64,000 nucleotides of DNA from Cyclobacteriaceae bacterium (GCA_016787665.1 JAEUUC010000007.1:62001-126000), one strand, 5' to 3'; numbered from the stretch's first letter, positions 33,862-43,297 are shown. Numbers and translations: made by a program. Notes: generated by a model from the letters alone, not told the origin.

Positions 33862-34896
33862 TTAAAACCATTTTTTGAATTTGAAATAACCGACCATGGC
33901 CAAAGCCACGCCCACCATGATTATCCACAAAATCGGGTAACTCCATTGAAAGTGCAGTTCGGGCAGGTAGTCGAAGTTCATGCCATAAACACCCACAATA
34001 AACGTGAGGGGGATGAAGATAACCGAAATGATCGTCAGGAGCTTCATTACCTCGTTGGTGCGGGTATTGAGGTTGTTGATGTGGATGTCCATCAGGCCGC
34101 TGGTCAGGTCTTTATAGGTGTCCAGCGAGTCGATCAGGTGGATCACATGGTCGTAGACATCAGCAAAATATCGAATCGTCTGCTGCTCAATAAAGCCGGA
34201 GTCATTCTTGATGATCTTACTTAGCGCATCGCGGAGCGGGTACAACGCTTTGCGCAGAAAAATCAACTCTTTTTTGATTTTCTGAATCTTCCGGAATTCC
34301 TCAATGGTGGGATTCTCGTAAACATCATCCTCAACCTCTTCAATCTGCTGGCCGAGGGCATCCAGAATGGTGTAATAGTTGTCCACAATGATGTCCACCA
34401 GGCGGTAGAGCAGGTAGTCACCTTTACGCCTCCTCACACGCCCCTGGTCAAGGCGAATTCGCTCGCGGAACCCATCGAATAAGTCACCTTCTTTTTCCTG
34501 GAAACAAAGCAGGTAGTCACGCCCAAGCACGAAACTGATTTGCTCGTAGTCAATGCGCCCGTTGTCAATTTTGTAGAGCATCTTGAGTGTGAAGAACATA
34601 TAGTCTTCATACTCTTCGGCTTTTGGCTGATGCTCTTGTGTAATGTCTTCTAACAATAAACCGTGAAGGCAGAAATGGTCGCCCAGTTTGTTGATTAGGG
34701 AGTGGTCGTGCAGCCCGTCAACATTGATCCAGTTTACCCAATTGGGTTTAAAATAGGTGAGCATTTCCTGCACATGCAGGTCGGCATGCTTGGCATACTC
34801 TTTTTCGTTGTACTGAATCAACTCCAGAATCACCCGGTTTTGACTGGGTGGAGGCAAGGGTTCATGAACCAGTTTACGTCTTCCTCGTTTGGCCAT
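33862..34896 (-). CDS. corA: CorA magnesium/cobalt channel
   Basis: A 344-residue CorA protein: a large cytoplasmic alpha/beta funnel (1-280), then two membrane helices with the invariant selectivity motif GMNF in VGVYGMNFDYLPE between them and a basic C-terminus. The homopentamer carries magnesium, cobalt or nickel ions into the cell. The start codon overlaps the stop of mscS by one base (TAATG), so the two are translationally coupled. Confidence 0.95.
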   Translation of the reverse strand: MAKRGRRKLVHEPLPPPSQNRVILELIQYNEKEYAKHADLHVQEMLTYFKPNWVNWINVDGLHDHSLINKLGDHFCLHGLLLEDITQEHQPKAEEYEDYMFFTLKMLYKIDNGRIDYEQISFVLGRDYLLCFQEKEGDLFDGFRERIRLDQGRVRRRKGDYLLYRLVDIIVDNYYTILDALGQQIEEVEDDVYENPTIEEFRKIQKIKKELIFLRKALYPLRDALSKIIKNDSGFIEQQTIRYFADVYDHVIHLIDSLDTYKDLTSGLMDIHINNLNTRTNEVMKLLTIISVIFIPLTFIVGVYGMNFDYLPELHFQWSYPILWIIMVGVALAMVGYFKFKKWF

Positions 34897-35750
34897 TAGT
34901 CAGTCTCGGGTTGGTTGCGGTAAATCAAGGTGCGGTGCGGGTACGCGATTTCAATGCCCTCGCGCAGGCATCGCTCCTGTATCTGCTTAAATAAATCGCA
35001 CCTTAGATCAAAACCATCGCTGGGGTTTCGCGCCCACACCCATGCGCGTACAATCATACCGGTCTCGTTGATGTTGATCACTTTGGTGATCACGGGATGA
35101 TCTCCGCGCTGAAGTTCCAAGGGCGTGCGATTATCGATGCAGAACGGATGCTTCAGTGATTCCTCCTGCATGATGCTGAATATCCTGTTCAAATCGGCAT
35201 GAAAAGCAAACGGAATCTCAACAAACATGCAAACCTTCTCTTCCGTAATGGTCGAATTGATGATTGTTTCGTTGCTGATGACACTGTTTGGAATGACGAC
35301 CCTTCGGTTCTCAAAGTCCTTGATTACGGTGTGGCGAAGCGTGATATCCTCCACGTCACCCGAATAATGCTGGCCCACGCGCACGCGGTCGCCCACGCGA
35401 AAGGGCTTGAAGATAACCAGGAAGAAACCGCTGATGATGTTTGAAAAAGCCGACTGGGAGGCAAAACCCACGATGGCCGCCAGCACACCCGCACTGGCCA
35501 GCAGCGTGGTGCCCACCGTGCGGAAGTACGGAATGGAGCGGAAGATGATAATGGAGGCAGTGAAGTAGATGATGAAATCAGCCGCATTTTTGAAAAAGTT
35601 GTAGCGCGTGGGGTCAACCTTGAGCTTTTGAGCGGCTCCCCGGATAAAACGACCGATGAGGAAGCGCAGGATTCGCGACACCACCACGGCCACCGCCAGC
35701 ACTGAGATGGCGAACAGAAACTGTTCCCACCGTTGATCCATCAACTTCAT
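34896..35750 (-). CDS. MscS-family mechanosensitive channel
   Basis: A 284-residue small-conductance mechanosensitive channel. It has an N-terminal span, two further spans with the glycine/alanine-rich pore helix LLASAGVLAAIVGFASQSAFSN... near residue 110, a beta domain (GDRVRVGQHYSGDVEDI) and a C-terminal alpha/beta domain. It releases solutes under osmotic downshift. A GTG at 35819 would add 23 residues that look unlike a signal; MKLMDQRW at 35750 is preferred. It is the first gene of the corA/antiporter unit and divergent from the polyprenyl synthase. Confidence 0.92.
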   Translation of the reverse strand: MKLMDQRWEQFLFAISVLAVAVVVSRILRFLIGRFIRGAAQKLKVDPTRYNFFKNAADFIIYFTASIIIFRSIPYFRTVGTTLLASAGVLAAIVGFASQSAFSNIISGFFLVIFKPFRVGDRVRVGQHYSGDVEDITLRHTVIKDFENRRVVIPNSVISNETIINSTITEEKVCMFVEIPFAFHADLNRIFSIMQEESLKHPFCIDNRTPLELQRGDHPVITKVININETGMIVRAWVWARNPSDGFDLRCDLFKQIQERCLREGIEIAYPHRTLIYRNQPETD

Positions 35751-35849
35751 GGGGTCGAAAATTAGAAAAAACCTTTGAGAGATCGGTGTTTTACCTGCTA
35801 AAACTAATGACGCTGGCACAGGTTTATGTGTATACTTGCAGTTCCGTTG

Positions 35850-36821
35850 ATGCTCAAACTGGACGATATCAAGGCGCCTATCGCGCGTGAGATGGACGAG
35901 TTCGAAACGAAATTTCGGGCTTCGATGAAAACGCGTGTCTTGCTGCTGGACAAGATCATGAACTATATCGTGAAGCGGAAGGGCAAACAGATGCGCCCCA
36001 TGTTTGTTTTCCTCAGCGCGGGCATGTGTGGGCGCATTACCGAGTCCACCTTTCGCGGGGCCTCCCTAATTGAATTGCTGCATACGGCTACCCTGGTGCA
36101 TGACGATGTGGTGGACGATGCCAACTACCGCAGGGGTTTTTTTTCGGTCAATGCCCTTTGGAAAAATAAGATTGCCGTTCTCGTAGGCGATTTTTTGTTG
36201 TCGCGCGGGCTTATTCTTTCCGTGGAGCACAAGGAGTTCGATTTGCTCGAGATTGTGACCCATGCGGTTCGTGAAATGAGTGAAGGGGAGTTGCTGCAAA
36301 TGGAGAAGGCGCGGCAACTCGACATTGATGAAGAGATCTATTACGAGGTTATTCGACAGAAAACAGCCTCGTTGATTGCCTCCTGCTGCGCGGTGGGTGC
36401 CAGTTCATCGGGGGCCGCGCCCGAGGTGGTAGCCGACATGAAAAAATTTGGTGAGGCGGTGGGCATGGCCTTTCAGATTAAAGATGATTTGTTCGACTAC
36501 GGAGAGGATGAAATTGGCAAGCCGGTGGGTATTGATATCAAGGAGAAGAAAATGACGCTGCCCTTAATTTATGCCCTGTCCAAAGCCGGATTTTGGGACA
36601 AGCGAAGGATTATCGGTATCGTGCGCAGCGAGTCAGAAAAACCCAAAAAAGTGCAGGAAGTGATTGAATTTGTCAAGAAGTCGGGTGGAATCGATTATGC
36701 GCGTGAAAAAATGGCATTGTACTACCAACAGGCGCTAGCCATTCTTGATCGGTACCCCGAATCAACCTATCGGCAGTCGCTGAAGAACCTGGTGCAGTTT
36801 ACGATTGAGCGCCAGAATTAG
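35850..36821 (+). CDS. All-trans polyprenyl diphosphate synthase
   Basis: A 323-residue trans-prenyltransferase that condenses isopentenyl diphosphate units. The first Asp-rich motif is DDVVDDA (residues 85-91) and the second is KDDLFDYGED near residue 220. GKQMRPMFVFLSA at residue 45 is the family substrate-binding arginine region. Residues just before the first Asp motif (TATLVH) are small, which favours a long product such as the menaquinone or ubiquinone side chain. An upstream ATG at 35826 overlaps the likely promoter (TATACTTG at 35831-35838), so the ATG at 35850 is preferred. Confidence 0.93.
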   Translation: MLKLDDIKAPIAREMDEFETKFRASMKTRVLLLDKIMNYIVKRKGKQMRPMFVFLSAGMCGRITESTFRGASLIELLHTATLVHDDVVDDANYRRGFFSVNALWKNKIAVLVGDFLLSRGLILSVEHKEFDLLEIVTHAVREMSEGELLQMEKARQLDIDEEIYYEVIRQKTASLIASCCAVGASSSGAAPEVVADMKKFGEAVGMAFQIKDDLFDYGEDEIGKPVGIDIKEKKMTLPLIYALSKAGFWDKRRIIGIVRSESEKPKKVQEVIEFVKKSGGIDYAREKMALYYQQALAILDRYPESTYRQSLKNLVQFTIERQN

Positions 36822-36839
36822 CCACCTAAAGTTTTCCCG

Positions 36840-37310
36840 TTAAGCAGCGCGGGTAGCGGCCGCCCTTTGGCGCCCGGCTTCCAGAATGGCATAATCGCGG
36901 TAGTGTTGGAATGTCTCCGCAGGCAAATGTTCAGCAGCCGGCCCTGCATTGGTCGGTGCATGCTGGCCTTCGGTTTCCCACCACTTTTTCGCTTCCTGGC
37001 GGGCGGTTGCCCGATCTACATCAAAGTAGCCGATGATTGAATCGGATACGATCCACGGTTTGCTGATGCCCGCATACTTCTCGAAAATCATGGAACGCAT
37101 TTGGGTGCCACCGGCCTGGTTGTTGAAGTGTGAGACGGTGTACGAGAGTGTCTCAGGCTCTGTCATCACCATATCCCAGTATTTCTGAGAAGAGATAACC
37201 TGAGCGGTAGTTAACATGTAGCCAAAGCCCCGCTCAATCGGCTCCTTGGTGATGGGGCACGAGGCTTTTAACTCTTTCTTTTTCTTTCCAAACAAGTCAA
37301 ACAAGGCCAT
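36840..37310 (-). CDS. Uncharacterised 156-residue cytoplasmic protein
   Basis: No family recognised. The protein begins MALFDLFGKKKKELKASCPITKEPIERGFGYMLTTAQ, in which the C-x-I-T-K-E-P-I stretch looks like half of a metal or treble-clef site but has only one cysteine. The middle is mixed alpha/beta (YFDVDRATARQEAKKWWET). The C-terminus is alanine-rich and basic. No signal peptide or membrane span is visible. It is convergent with the polyprenyl synthase (18-base gap). Amino-acid composition and codon use are consistent with a real gene. Confidence 0.65.
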   Translation of the reverse strand: MALFDLFGKKKKELKASCPITKEPIERGFGYMLTTAQVISSQKYWDMVMTEPETLSYTVSHFNNQAGGTQMRSMIFEKYAGISKPWIVSDSIIGYFDVDRATARQEAKKWWETEGQHAPTNAGPAAEHLPAETFQHYRDYAILEAGRQRAAATRAA

Positions 37311-37405
37311 AGCAGGGAAGGGTTACGTGTATTAGATACTCGCAACCGGGGAAATAGTTGCATTTGGCATGTAAAAAAATGTAAAAAACCTCGCTGTGCC
37401 GCCAA

Positions 37406-38842
37406 TTACTGGGTTTTGGAGGGTGGTGCACCCTGCTTTTGGAAGCTTTCGTATCGGGTGAGAAATTCCTCAAGCTTCTCCACCGGCAATTTCTTGCCAA
37501 TGATCTTTCGCTTATTGTCAATTACATACAGCGAGGGCGTTGTCTCAGCATCGTACAGTTTTTGGTGATGCCCCACATAGGTGCGTGGCCCGTTTACGGT
37601 GATGCACGTCATCTTGAATTCTTTGATGAAGTCCCGCATTTTTTTCATGGAGGTATCCACGGACACAGCAAACACTTCGACATCCAGCTTCACTTTATTC
37701 TTGTTGTAGAATTCGACCAGCTTGGGTGTCTCTTGCCGGCAGTGGCCACAATCCGGATCAAAGATGAAAAGCACGGTGTACTTCTTTTTGATGTCGTACA
37801 TGGATCGGGGCTGGAGATTTTCATCCTGCATGATCAGGTTGGGTGCGGTATTGCCAATCAGGCTCAGCCGAAGCCGGTCGGCATACGTCTTCACATTCTG
37901 TTTTAACTTTTTGTCAATCCAATAGTCCATTTCGCCCGAAGCAAAATACTCATCGTACAGCCGAACATACACCGCATCCAAACCCATGATTTCCGGGTTT
38001 TGATAGTTATACAGGCAGTTCCAGACTAAAAATTTATACGTCTCGGGATTTTTCTTTGCCTTCGCCACCATCAAATGGATGGCTCGCATGATCGTGTCGG
38101 GCTGGGGCGCATAGAGGCGCTCGAGGTATTCTTTGATTTTTTCCGCGTAGAAGGGGCGGGGCAGGCGCAGCAGGGCATCGTCCGCCAGGTCAAAGTCATC
38201 GAAGAAATGCTCGCGGTAGTATTTGAGCAAATAGCTGGAGTCCGGTTTGCCGTCAGCGCGCTTGGGCAGTTCAGGCGATTTAATCGGCCGCATGGCCTTC
38301 AGCACGCGTGCGGTTACCGTTTTGGGGTGCTGGTCAACCAGCTGATTTTGGTAGGCCACTACTTTGTCGTTCACCCGGTTGAAGGCTTCGCGAGCTTCCT
38401 TTTTCTGATCGGGTGTCAGCGTGCTATCATTCAGTATTTTGATAAAGGGCTCCGCCTCCTGGTGCCGCTCTCCATTGTGGCGGAGGTTGTCGAAGAAGAT
38501 CTTGTTGTCCACATCGCCCGTCACCACCATATTTCGAATCGGGTCATCGGCTGAGGTTTCCATCCGAAACTGCTGCTGTTCGCCAATCACAATATCGAAA
38601 AGTTTGGTCTTGTTCATCACCAGGAAGTACACGCCCTGCGGAAGTTTCAGCTTTCCATCGAACCGGAAGGCGCCTTTGCTGTTCACGCGGGCCGTGTCTT
38701 TCAGGTACGTGCCCTCGCCCATGTAGTAACCCAGGTTCACCGTGGTGTCTTTCCAGCCTTTCACAACAAAGTCAATCTGGTAGCCGGCCTGGCCAAAGGC
38801 GGCCGAAGAGAGCAAGAGGAAAAAAATAAATAGTAGACGCAT
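37406..38842 (-). CDS. Exported thioredoxin-fold protein (DUF4369/TlpA-like)
   Basis: A 478-residue protein with a signal peptide (1-20, ending AFGQAG). The N-terminal ~120 residues form a DUF4369-like beta domain (IDFVVKGWKDTTVNLGYY). A helical middle region (about 130-320) follows, and then a C-terminal thioredoxin-like domain with the redox motif CGHC in FIFDPDCGHCRQETPKL near residue 370 and the cis-proline segment ETTPSLYVID. Proteins of this layout act as periplasmic thiol reductases in Bacteroidota, for example in cytochrome maturation or oxidative-stress repair; the client here is unknown. Confidence 0.85.
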   Translation of the reverse strand: MRLLFIFFLLLSSAAFGQAGYQIDFVVKGWKDTTVNLGYYMGEGTYLKDTARVNSKGAFRFDGKLKLPQGVYFLVMNKTKLFDIVIGEQQQFRMETSADDPIRNMVVTGDVDNKIFFDNLRHNGERHQEAEPFIKILNDSTLTPDQKKEAREAFNRVNDKVVAYQNQLVDQHPKTVTARVLKAMRPIKSPELPKRADGKPDSSYLLKYYREHFFDDFDLADDALLRLPRPFYAEKIKEYLERLYAPQPDTIMRAIHLMVAKAKKNPETYKFLVWNCLYNYQNPEIMGLDAVYVRLYDEYFASGEMDYWIDKKLKQNVKTYADRLRLSLIGNTAPNLIMQDENLQPRSMYDIKKKYTVLFIFDPDCGHCRQETPKLVEFYNKNKVKLDVEVFAVSVDTSMKKMRDFIKEFKMTCITVNGPRTYVGHHQKLYDAETTPSLYVIDNKRKIIGKKLPVEKLEEFLTRYESFQKQGAPPSKTQ

Positions 38843-38883
38843 AGGTATCCGATACAGTCAAAAACCGGTCGCAATTTATAAGC

Positions 38884-38891
38884 CAAAAGTA
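38884..38891 (-). promoter_or_regulatory. -7 element TACTTTTG of the thioredoxin-fold gene
   Basis: Exact TAnnTTTG match on the minus strand, 41 bases upstream of the ATG at 38842. Confidence 0.45.
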
Positions 38892-38985
38892 AAGAAGGTA
38901 AGTGTCGGCCGACTTTGCGTTAACAAAACATTTGCGAAAACACCCGAAAATCAGGTGAGCGAACGTTCAAATACCCAGTTAATAG

Positions 38986-38993
38986 TAGTTTTG
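38986..38993 (+). promoter_or_regulatory. -7 element TAGTTTTG of the gld operon
   Basis: Exact TAnnTTTG match ending 8 bases before the gldA ATG at 39002, implying a leader of only a few bases. Confidence 0.55.
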
Positions 38994-39001
38994 CGCCCGT
39001 T

Positions 39002-39916
39002 ATGGCCGTCTCGGTTCAACACGTTACCAAAATTTTCGGCTCGCAGCGGGCTGTCGATGAGGTTTCGTTCACGCTGCAACCGGGCGAGATTGTTGGTTTT
39101 CTCGGGCCCAATGGCGCGGGCAAATCCACTACCATGAAAATACTGACCGGGTATTGGTCGCCCTCTTCCGGAGAGGCCAGCGTCAATGGCGTTTCGGTGA
39201 GTGCTGAGCCCGGGCAGGTGAAGCGGTTGATCGGTTACTTACCGGAGCACAACCCATTGTACCTTGACCTGTATGTGCGCGAGTACCTTGCCCTCTCGGG
39301 ATCGTTCCATGGATTACGTGGGCGAAGCCTACACCTGCGCATTGACGAAATGATTAACCGCTGTGGACTTGAGCGCGAGCAGAACAAAAAAATTGAATCG
39401 CTGTCGAAGGGTTACCGCCAGCGCGTGGGCCTGGCTCAGGCGCTGCTTCACGATCCCCCCGTTCTGATTCTGGATGAGCCCACCAGTGGCCTGGATCCCA
39501 ATCAGATCCTGGAAATCCGGAAGCTGATTCAAGACGTCAGTGTCAACAAAACGGTGCTGTTCAGTTCTCATATCCTGCAGGAGGTCCAGGCGCTGTGCGA
39601 ACGGGTTCTCGTGATCAATCGCGGTAAGCTGGTGGCCGATGGCAACTGGCGCCAGTTGATTAGTCAGCATGCGTCAGCGCCTACGGTGGTGGTAGAATTT
39701 CAGCAACCCGTAACGCTGGATATCTCCGTGCCCGGCATACATTCAATTGAGGCCATCACACCCTCTTCTTTCCGAATTGTGCCCAAGGCAGGCGTTGATT
39801 TACGGGCGGATCTGTTTCGTTGGGCAACCGATCACCAACTGACCATTGTTGGCCTGCGGGTAGAGGAGAACAATCTGGAAGATCTGTTTCAGCAACTTAC
39901 CCGTGCCGCCTTATGA
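39002..39916 (+). CDS. gldA: Gliding-motility ABC transporter ATPase GldA
   Basis: A 304-residue ABC ATPase. Walker A is GPNGAGKST (35-43), the signature LSKGYRQR lies near residue 135, and Walker B is LILDEPTSGLDP. The extra C-terminal ~80 residues are typical of GldA and related ATPases of the ABC-2 export type. With GldF and GldG it forms a transporter needed for gliding in some Bacteroidota and present as Gld-like systems in non-gliding ones. The stop overlaps the next ATG (ATGA), so it is translationally coupled to gldFG. Confidence 0.9.
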   Translation: MAVSVQHVTKIFGSQRAVDEVSFTLQPGEIVGFLGPNGAGKSTTMKILTGYWSPSSGEASVNGVSVSAEPGQVKRLIGYLPEHNPLYLDLYVREYLALSGSFHGLRGRSLHLRIDEMINRCGLEREQNKKIESLSKGYRQRVGLAQALLHDPPVLILDEPTSGLDPNQILEIRKLIQDVSVNKTVLFSSHILQEVQALCERVLVINRGKLVADGNWRQLISQHASAPTVVVEFQQPVTLDISVPGIHSIEAITPSSFRIVPKAGVDLRADLFRWATDHQLTIVGLRVEENNLEDLFQQLTRAAL

Positions 39917-42333
39917 TTCAGGTTTTTCGAAAGGAGATGGCCGCGTTTCTGAATTCGCTTATTGCGTACGTGGTCATGGGCGTTTTCCTCATCAGCACAG
40001 GGCTGTTGGTTTGGGTGTTACCGGACACCTCGGTTCTTGACTTTGGTTTTGCTGATCTCGGTTCGTTCTTCGCGGTAGCTCCGTATGTGCTCTTGTTCCT
40101 GGTGCCCGCCATCACCATGCGTTCCGTGGCTGAAGAACGCAAACTCGGCACTTTAGAATGGTTGCTGACCAAACCGGTTTCGGAAACGGCTATCGTCACG
40201 GGCAAGTATCTGGCGGCCTGGTCGCTCACGCTGCTGGCGTTGTTGCCTACGGTTGTTTATGTGTATTCGTTATACCGCCTGGGCAACCCGGTGGGCAATC
40301 TTGATCTCGCGGGCACGATTGGTTCTTACCTCGGGCTGGCGTTGCTGGCAGCCGTTTTCTGTGCGATTGGATTACTCGCGTCCGCATCTACATCAAACCA
40401 GATTATCTCCTTTGTGCTGGCGGCCTTCGGGTGTTATGTGTTTTTTGCCGGGTTTGACTTACTGGCCGGGCTTATTACCGAAGGTCAGTTCAACCTTTTC
40501 ATACGCCAGCTTGGCTTAACGGAACACTACCAAAGCATGAGCAAAGGGGTGATTGACTCGCGCGATGTGTTCTACTTCGGTTCCGTCATTTTCGTTTTGC
40601 TGGCACTCACCCGGTTAACCTTGCGGGCTCGGCAATGGGAACCGGCTCATTGGATGGAATCACAGCGCACCGGTGATGTCCTCTCGATTGTGAATGCCGT
40701 CTTGCTGGTTGTTTTGGGATCGCTGGTCTTGGCAAATGTTTTCTTCCGCCTTGACCTTACCGAAGAAAAACGGTACACCATTAAGCCGCAAACCCGCCAG
40801 TTGTTGCGCCAACTGGAGGAGCCGGTGCAGGTGGAAGTTTTTCTGGCGGGTGATTTGAACCCGGGATTCACACGGCTGCAGCAGGCGGTGCGCGAAACCT
40901 TGAACGAATTCAAAATCTACTCCGGTAACCGGGTAAACGTTTTGTTCACCAATCCCACCGCTGCGGCAAGTGAAAAGGCGCGGCAGGAGTATATGGCGGT
41001 TCTGGCGGAAAAGGGAATTCAACCGCTGAATGTCATCGAAGGAACCGGCAGTTCCCGAAAGGAAAAGTTTGTTTTCCCGGGAGCGCTCGTTTCCATGGGC
41101 AACGTGGAAATTCCGGTTATGCTGTTAAAGGGCAATCGTAGTCAAAACTCCCAGGAGGTGTTAAACCAATCGATCGAAAATCTGGAATTTGAATTTTCGA
41201 AGGCGTTGGCTCAACTTACTTCAACTGAAACCAATCGCGTGGGTTGGTTAACCGGCCATAACGAATTGACTGGTTTGGCTGCGCAAGGTGCGTGGCAGGC
41301 ACTGGCTACACAATTTGAGGTCAATGAGGTGCGTGCCGATGAGTTGTCCGTCCATCCGCCAAACGTTCTGGTTGTGGCTAAGCCCACAGCCGGCTTCCCG
41401 GAAGCCGACAAATACCGCATTGATCAATACATTATGAAAGGCGGCAAAGTGTTGTGGTTGATCGACCGGCTGGATGCCACGATGGACAGTGCCTCGCAGG
41501 CACAGTATTTTGCCTTCCCGTACGATACTCATTTGGATGATCAGCTGTTTCGGTATGGCGTTCGCGTTAATCCTGATCTCGTGCAGGATCGGGTTGCCGC
41601 CAGCTATCCCATTGCCATTGGCGAACTCAACGGGCGGCCGCGCATTGTACCCCTGGAGTGGCCATTCTGGCCGTTGGTTAATCAGTATGCCAATCATGCC
41701 ATCACCCGAAACCTGGATGCCACGTTGTTGAGGTTTGTCTCTTCGGTTGATACGGTGAAAGCCGAAGGTGTGCGAAAGACCCCGCTGTTGATGACGTCCG
41801 ACTATTCGAGGAAAATCAGCGCACCGGTAAAGGTGAGTGTAAATGATTTACGCCAGGAACTGCGCCCGGAGAATTTCCAATCGGGAAAAATTCCGGTCGG
41901 GTATTTACTGGAAGGGGAGTTTACGTCCGTTTTTCGCAATCGGTTTGTGCCGCCCGGGGTGGATGAAAAAAACCGGCTGGACAAAAGCCGGCCCACGAAG
42001 ATGATCGTTGTAGCCGATGGCGACCTGGCGCGAAACGAAGTCAGCCAACGCACGGGCGAGCCGCAGGCATTAGGCTACGAGCCCTTCTCGCGCTACACGT
42101 TTGCCAATGCCGACCTGCTGGTGAATATGGTGGCCTTTCTCGCAGATGAAAACGGCCTAGTCAGCACGCGGGTTAAAGAAGTGAAGCTCAGACCCCTTGA
42201 TAAAAAGAAGATGGAGTCGGAGAGAACATATTGGCAATTTATCAATGTAGTGTTACCGCTTTTGGTGATTTTGGCGTTGGGTGTCGCCCGGCACTATTGG
42301 CGCAAACGGAAATATGCTTCAGCTACTGTATGA
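39913..42333 (+). CDS. gldFG: GldF-GldG fusion: permease plus substrate-binding-type subunit
   Basis: One 806-residue frame joins two proteins that are separate in flavobacteria. Residues 1-245 are an ABC-2 permease with six spans (MIQVFRKEMAAFLNSLIAY ... ) matching GldF. From about 256 a new span begins (NAVLLVVLGSLVLANVFF), followed by RYTIKPQTRQLLRQLEEPVQVEVFL and a ~480-residue extracytoplasmic region with a C-terminal span, matching GldG. The reading frame is continuous with no sign of a frameshift. The first ATG overlaps the gldA stop, and its own stop overlaps the next start (ATGA). Confidence 0.9.
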   Translation: MIQVFRKEMAAFLNSLIAYVVMGVFLISTGLLVWVLPDTSVLDFGFADLGSFFAVAPYVLLFLVPAITMRSVAEERKLGTLEWLLTKPVSETAIVTGKYLAAWSLTLLALLPTVVYVYSLYRLGNPVGNLDLAGTIGSYLGLALLAAVFCAIGLLASASTSNQIISFVLAAFGCYVFFAGFDLLAGLITEGQFNLFIRQLGLTEHYQSMSKGVIDSRDVFYFGSVIFVLLALTRLTLRARQWEPAHWMESQRTGDVLSIVNAVLLVVLGSLVLANVFFRLDLTEEKRYTIKPQTRQLLRQLEEPVQVEVFLAGDLNPGFTRLQQAVRETLNEFKIYSGNRVNVLFTNPTAAASEKARQEYMAVLAEKGIQPLNVIEGTGSSRKEKFVFPGALVSMGNVEIPVMLLKGNRSQNSQEVLNQSIENLEFEFSKALAQLTSTETNRVGWLTGHNELTGLAAQGAWQALATQFEVNEVRADELSVHPPNVLVVAKPTAGFPEADKYRIDQYIMKGGKVLWLIDRLDATMDSASQAQYFAFPYDTHLDDQLFRYGVRVNPDLVQDRVAASYPIAIGELNGRPRIVPLEWPFWPLVNQYANHAITRNLDATLLRFVSSVDTVKAEGVRKTPLLMTSDYSRKISAPVKVSVNDLRQELRPENFQSGKIPVGYLLEGEFTSVFRNRFVPPGVDEKNRLDKSRPTKMIVVADGDLARNEVSQRTGEPQALGYEPFSRYTFANADLLVNMVAFLADENGLVSTRVKEVKLRPLDKKKMESERTYWQFINVVLPLLVILALGVARHYWRKRKYASATV

Positions 42334-43262
42334 CCCAGCGACAGAAAAATATTCGTGGATTCATCCTCTCCGGCTTGTTGCTGAGTCTGTTGTTGGTGTG
42401 GTATGGCTGGCAATACGTAAGCGAATCCCGGGCGCGTGCCGACCGGAAAAAGTTTTCTCTGCCGGACGCTACTCACATTTCGAAAGTTGAGCTGCGATCG
42501 GGCTTAGACACAGTTGACTTGCACTACGATGGAAACCGCTGGCTTGTAAATCAAACCTGGCCGGCCGACCGGCCGATGATTACCGTTTTTTTTGCCACGC
42601 TGGCCCAGGTGGAGACCAAAAGAAAGATTGAAGCCGCACGGGCGGATTCAGTAAAGGCTGTCATCCGGCAAGAGGGAGTGAATGTACGCCTCGTGGATAC
42701 AGATGGTGGCGCCACCGAACTATGGGTGAGCAGCGGATCGCCCACTTACATCATGAATGAGCAATATCCCATACCCGAATTGGTCACCCTGCCGGGTTAT
42801 CGGGTAGATGTTTCCGCAATCTTTAGGCAAACGACAAACGACTGGCGCGATAAGCGCATCTTTAATTTCAACTGGCGGAATTTTAAGTCATTGCGAGCCA
42901 CATTCCCGAGCCCGGAAGATAACTTCGTAATCCAGTCAGTCAACGGGGCTTTTTCGGTGGAAGGTATGCCCACCGACACCGCGCGCATGAACGAATATCT
43001 CGATGCGGTCTCCCTGCTGCAAGCCGATCGGATCTTATCACCCGATCGTGCACGGGATAGCGTGATGCAGCAGACCCCCGCGAGGGTGAATATTGTGGTG
43101 GAGGACCTGGCCGGCCGCCAGTATCAACTGGAGCTATGGCCCAATCCGGAACAGCCCAGGTCAAAAATCGGGCGCTGGCAGGGCAATTGGGTGCTCTTTG
43201 ATGATCCGCGGAGCAACCTGTTGCTCACCACCCGCGGGGCATTGAAACCCCGGCCGCAATAA
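42330..43262 (+). CDS. DUF4340-type membrane-anchored protein
   Basis: A 310-residue protein with one N-terminal span (about 10-30), then a beta-rich extracytoplasmic region with repeated motifs of the DUF4340 kind (ISKVELRSGLDTVDLHYDGNRWLVNQ; RIFNFNWRNFKSLRATFP; FVIQSVNGAFSVEG). DUF4340 proteins are commonly encoded after GldG-like genes and probably work with the same transporter. The start overlaps the gldFG stop by the ATGA arrangement, so the three genes form one coupled operon. Confidence 0.85.
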   Translation: MTQRQKNIRGFILSGLLLSLLLVWYGWQYVSESRARADRKKFSLPDATHISKVELRSGLDTVDLHYDGNRWLVNQTWPADRPMITVFFATLAQVETKRKIEAARADSVKAVIRQEGVNVRLVDTDGGATELWVSSGSPTYIMNEQYPIPELVTLPGYRVDVSAIFRQTTNDWRDKRIFNFNWRNFKSLRATFPSPEDNFVIQSVNGAFSVEGMPTDTARMNEYLDAVSLLQADRILSPDRARDSVMQQTPARVNIVVEDLAGRQYQLELWPNPEQPRSKIGRWQGNWVLFDDPRSNLLLTTRGALKPRPQ

Positions 43263-43297
43263 TGGATTTTGGGGGTATGTATTGTCAAAAATCCCCC

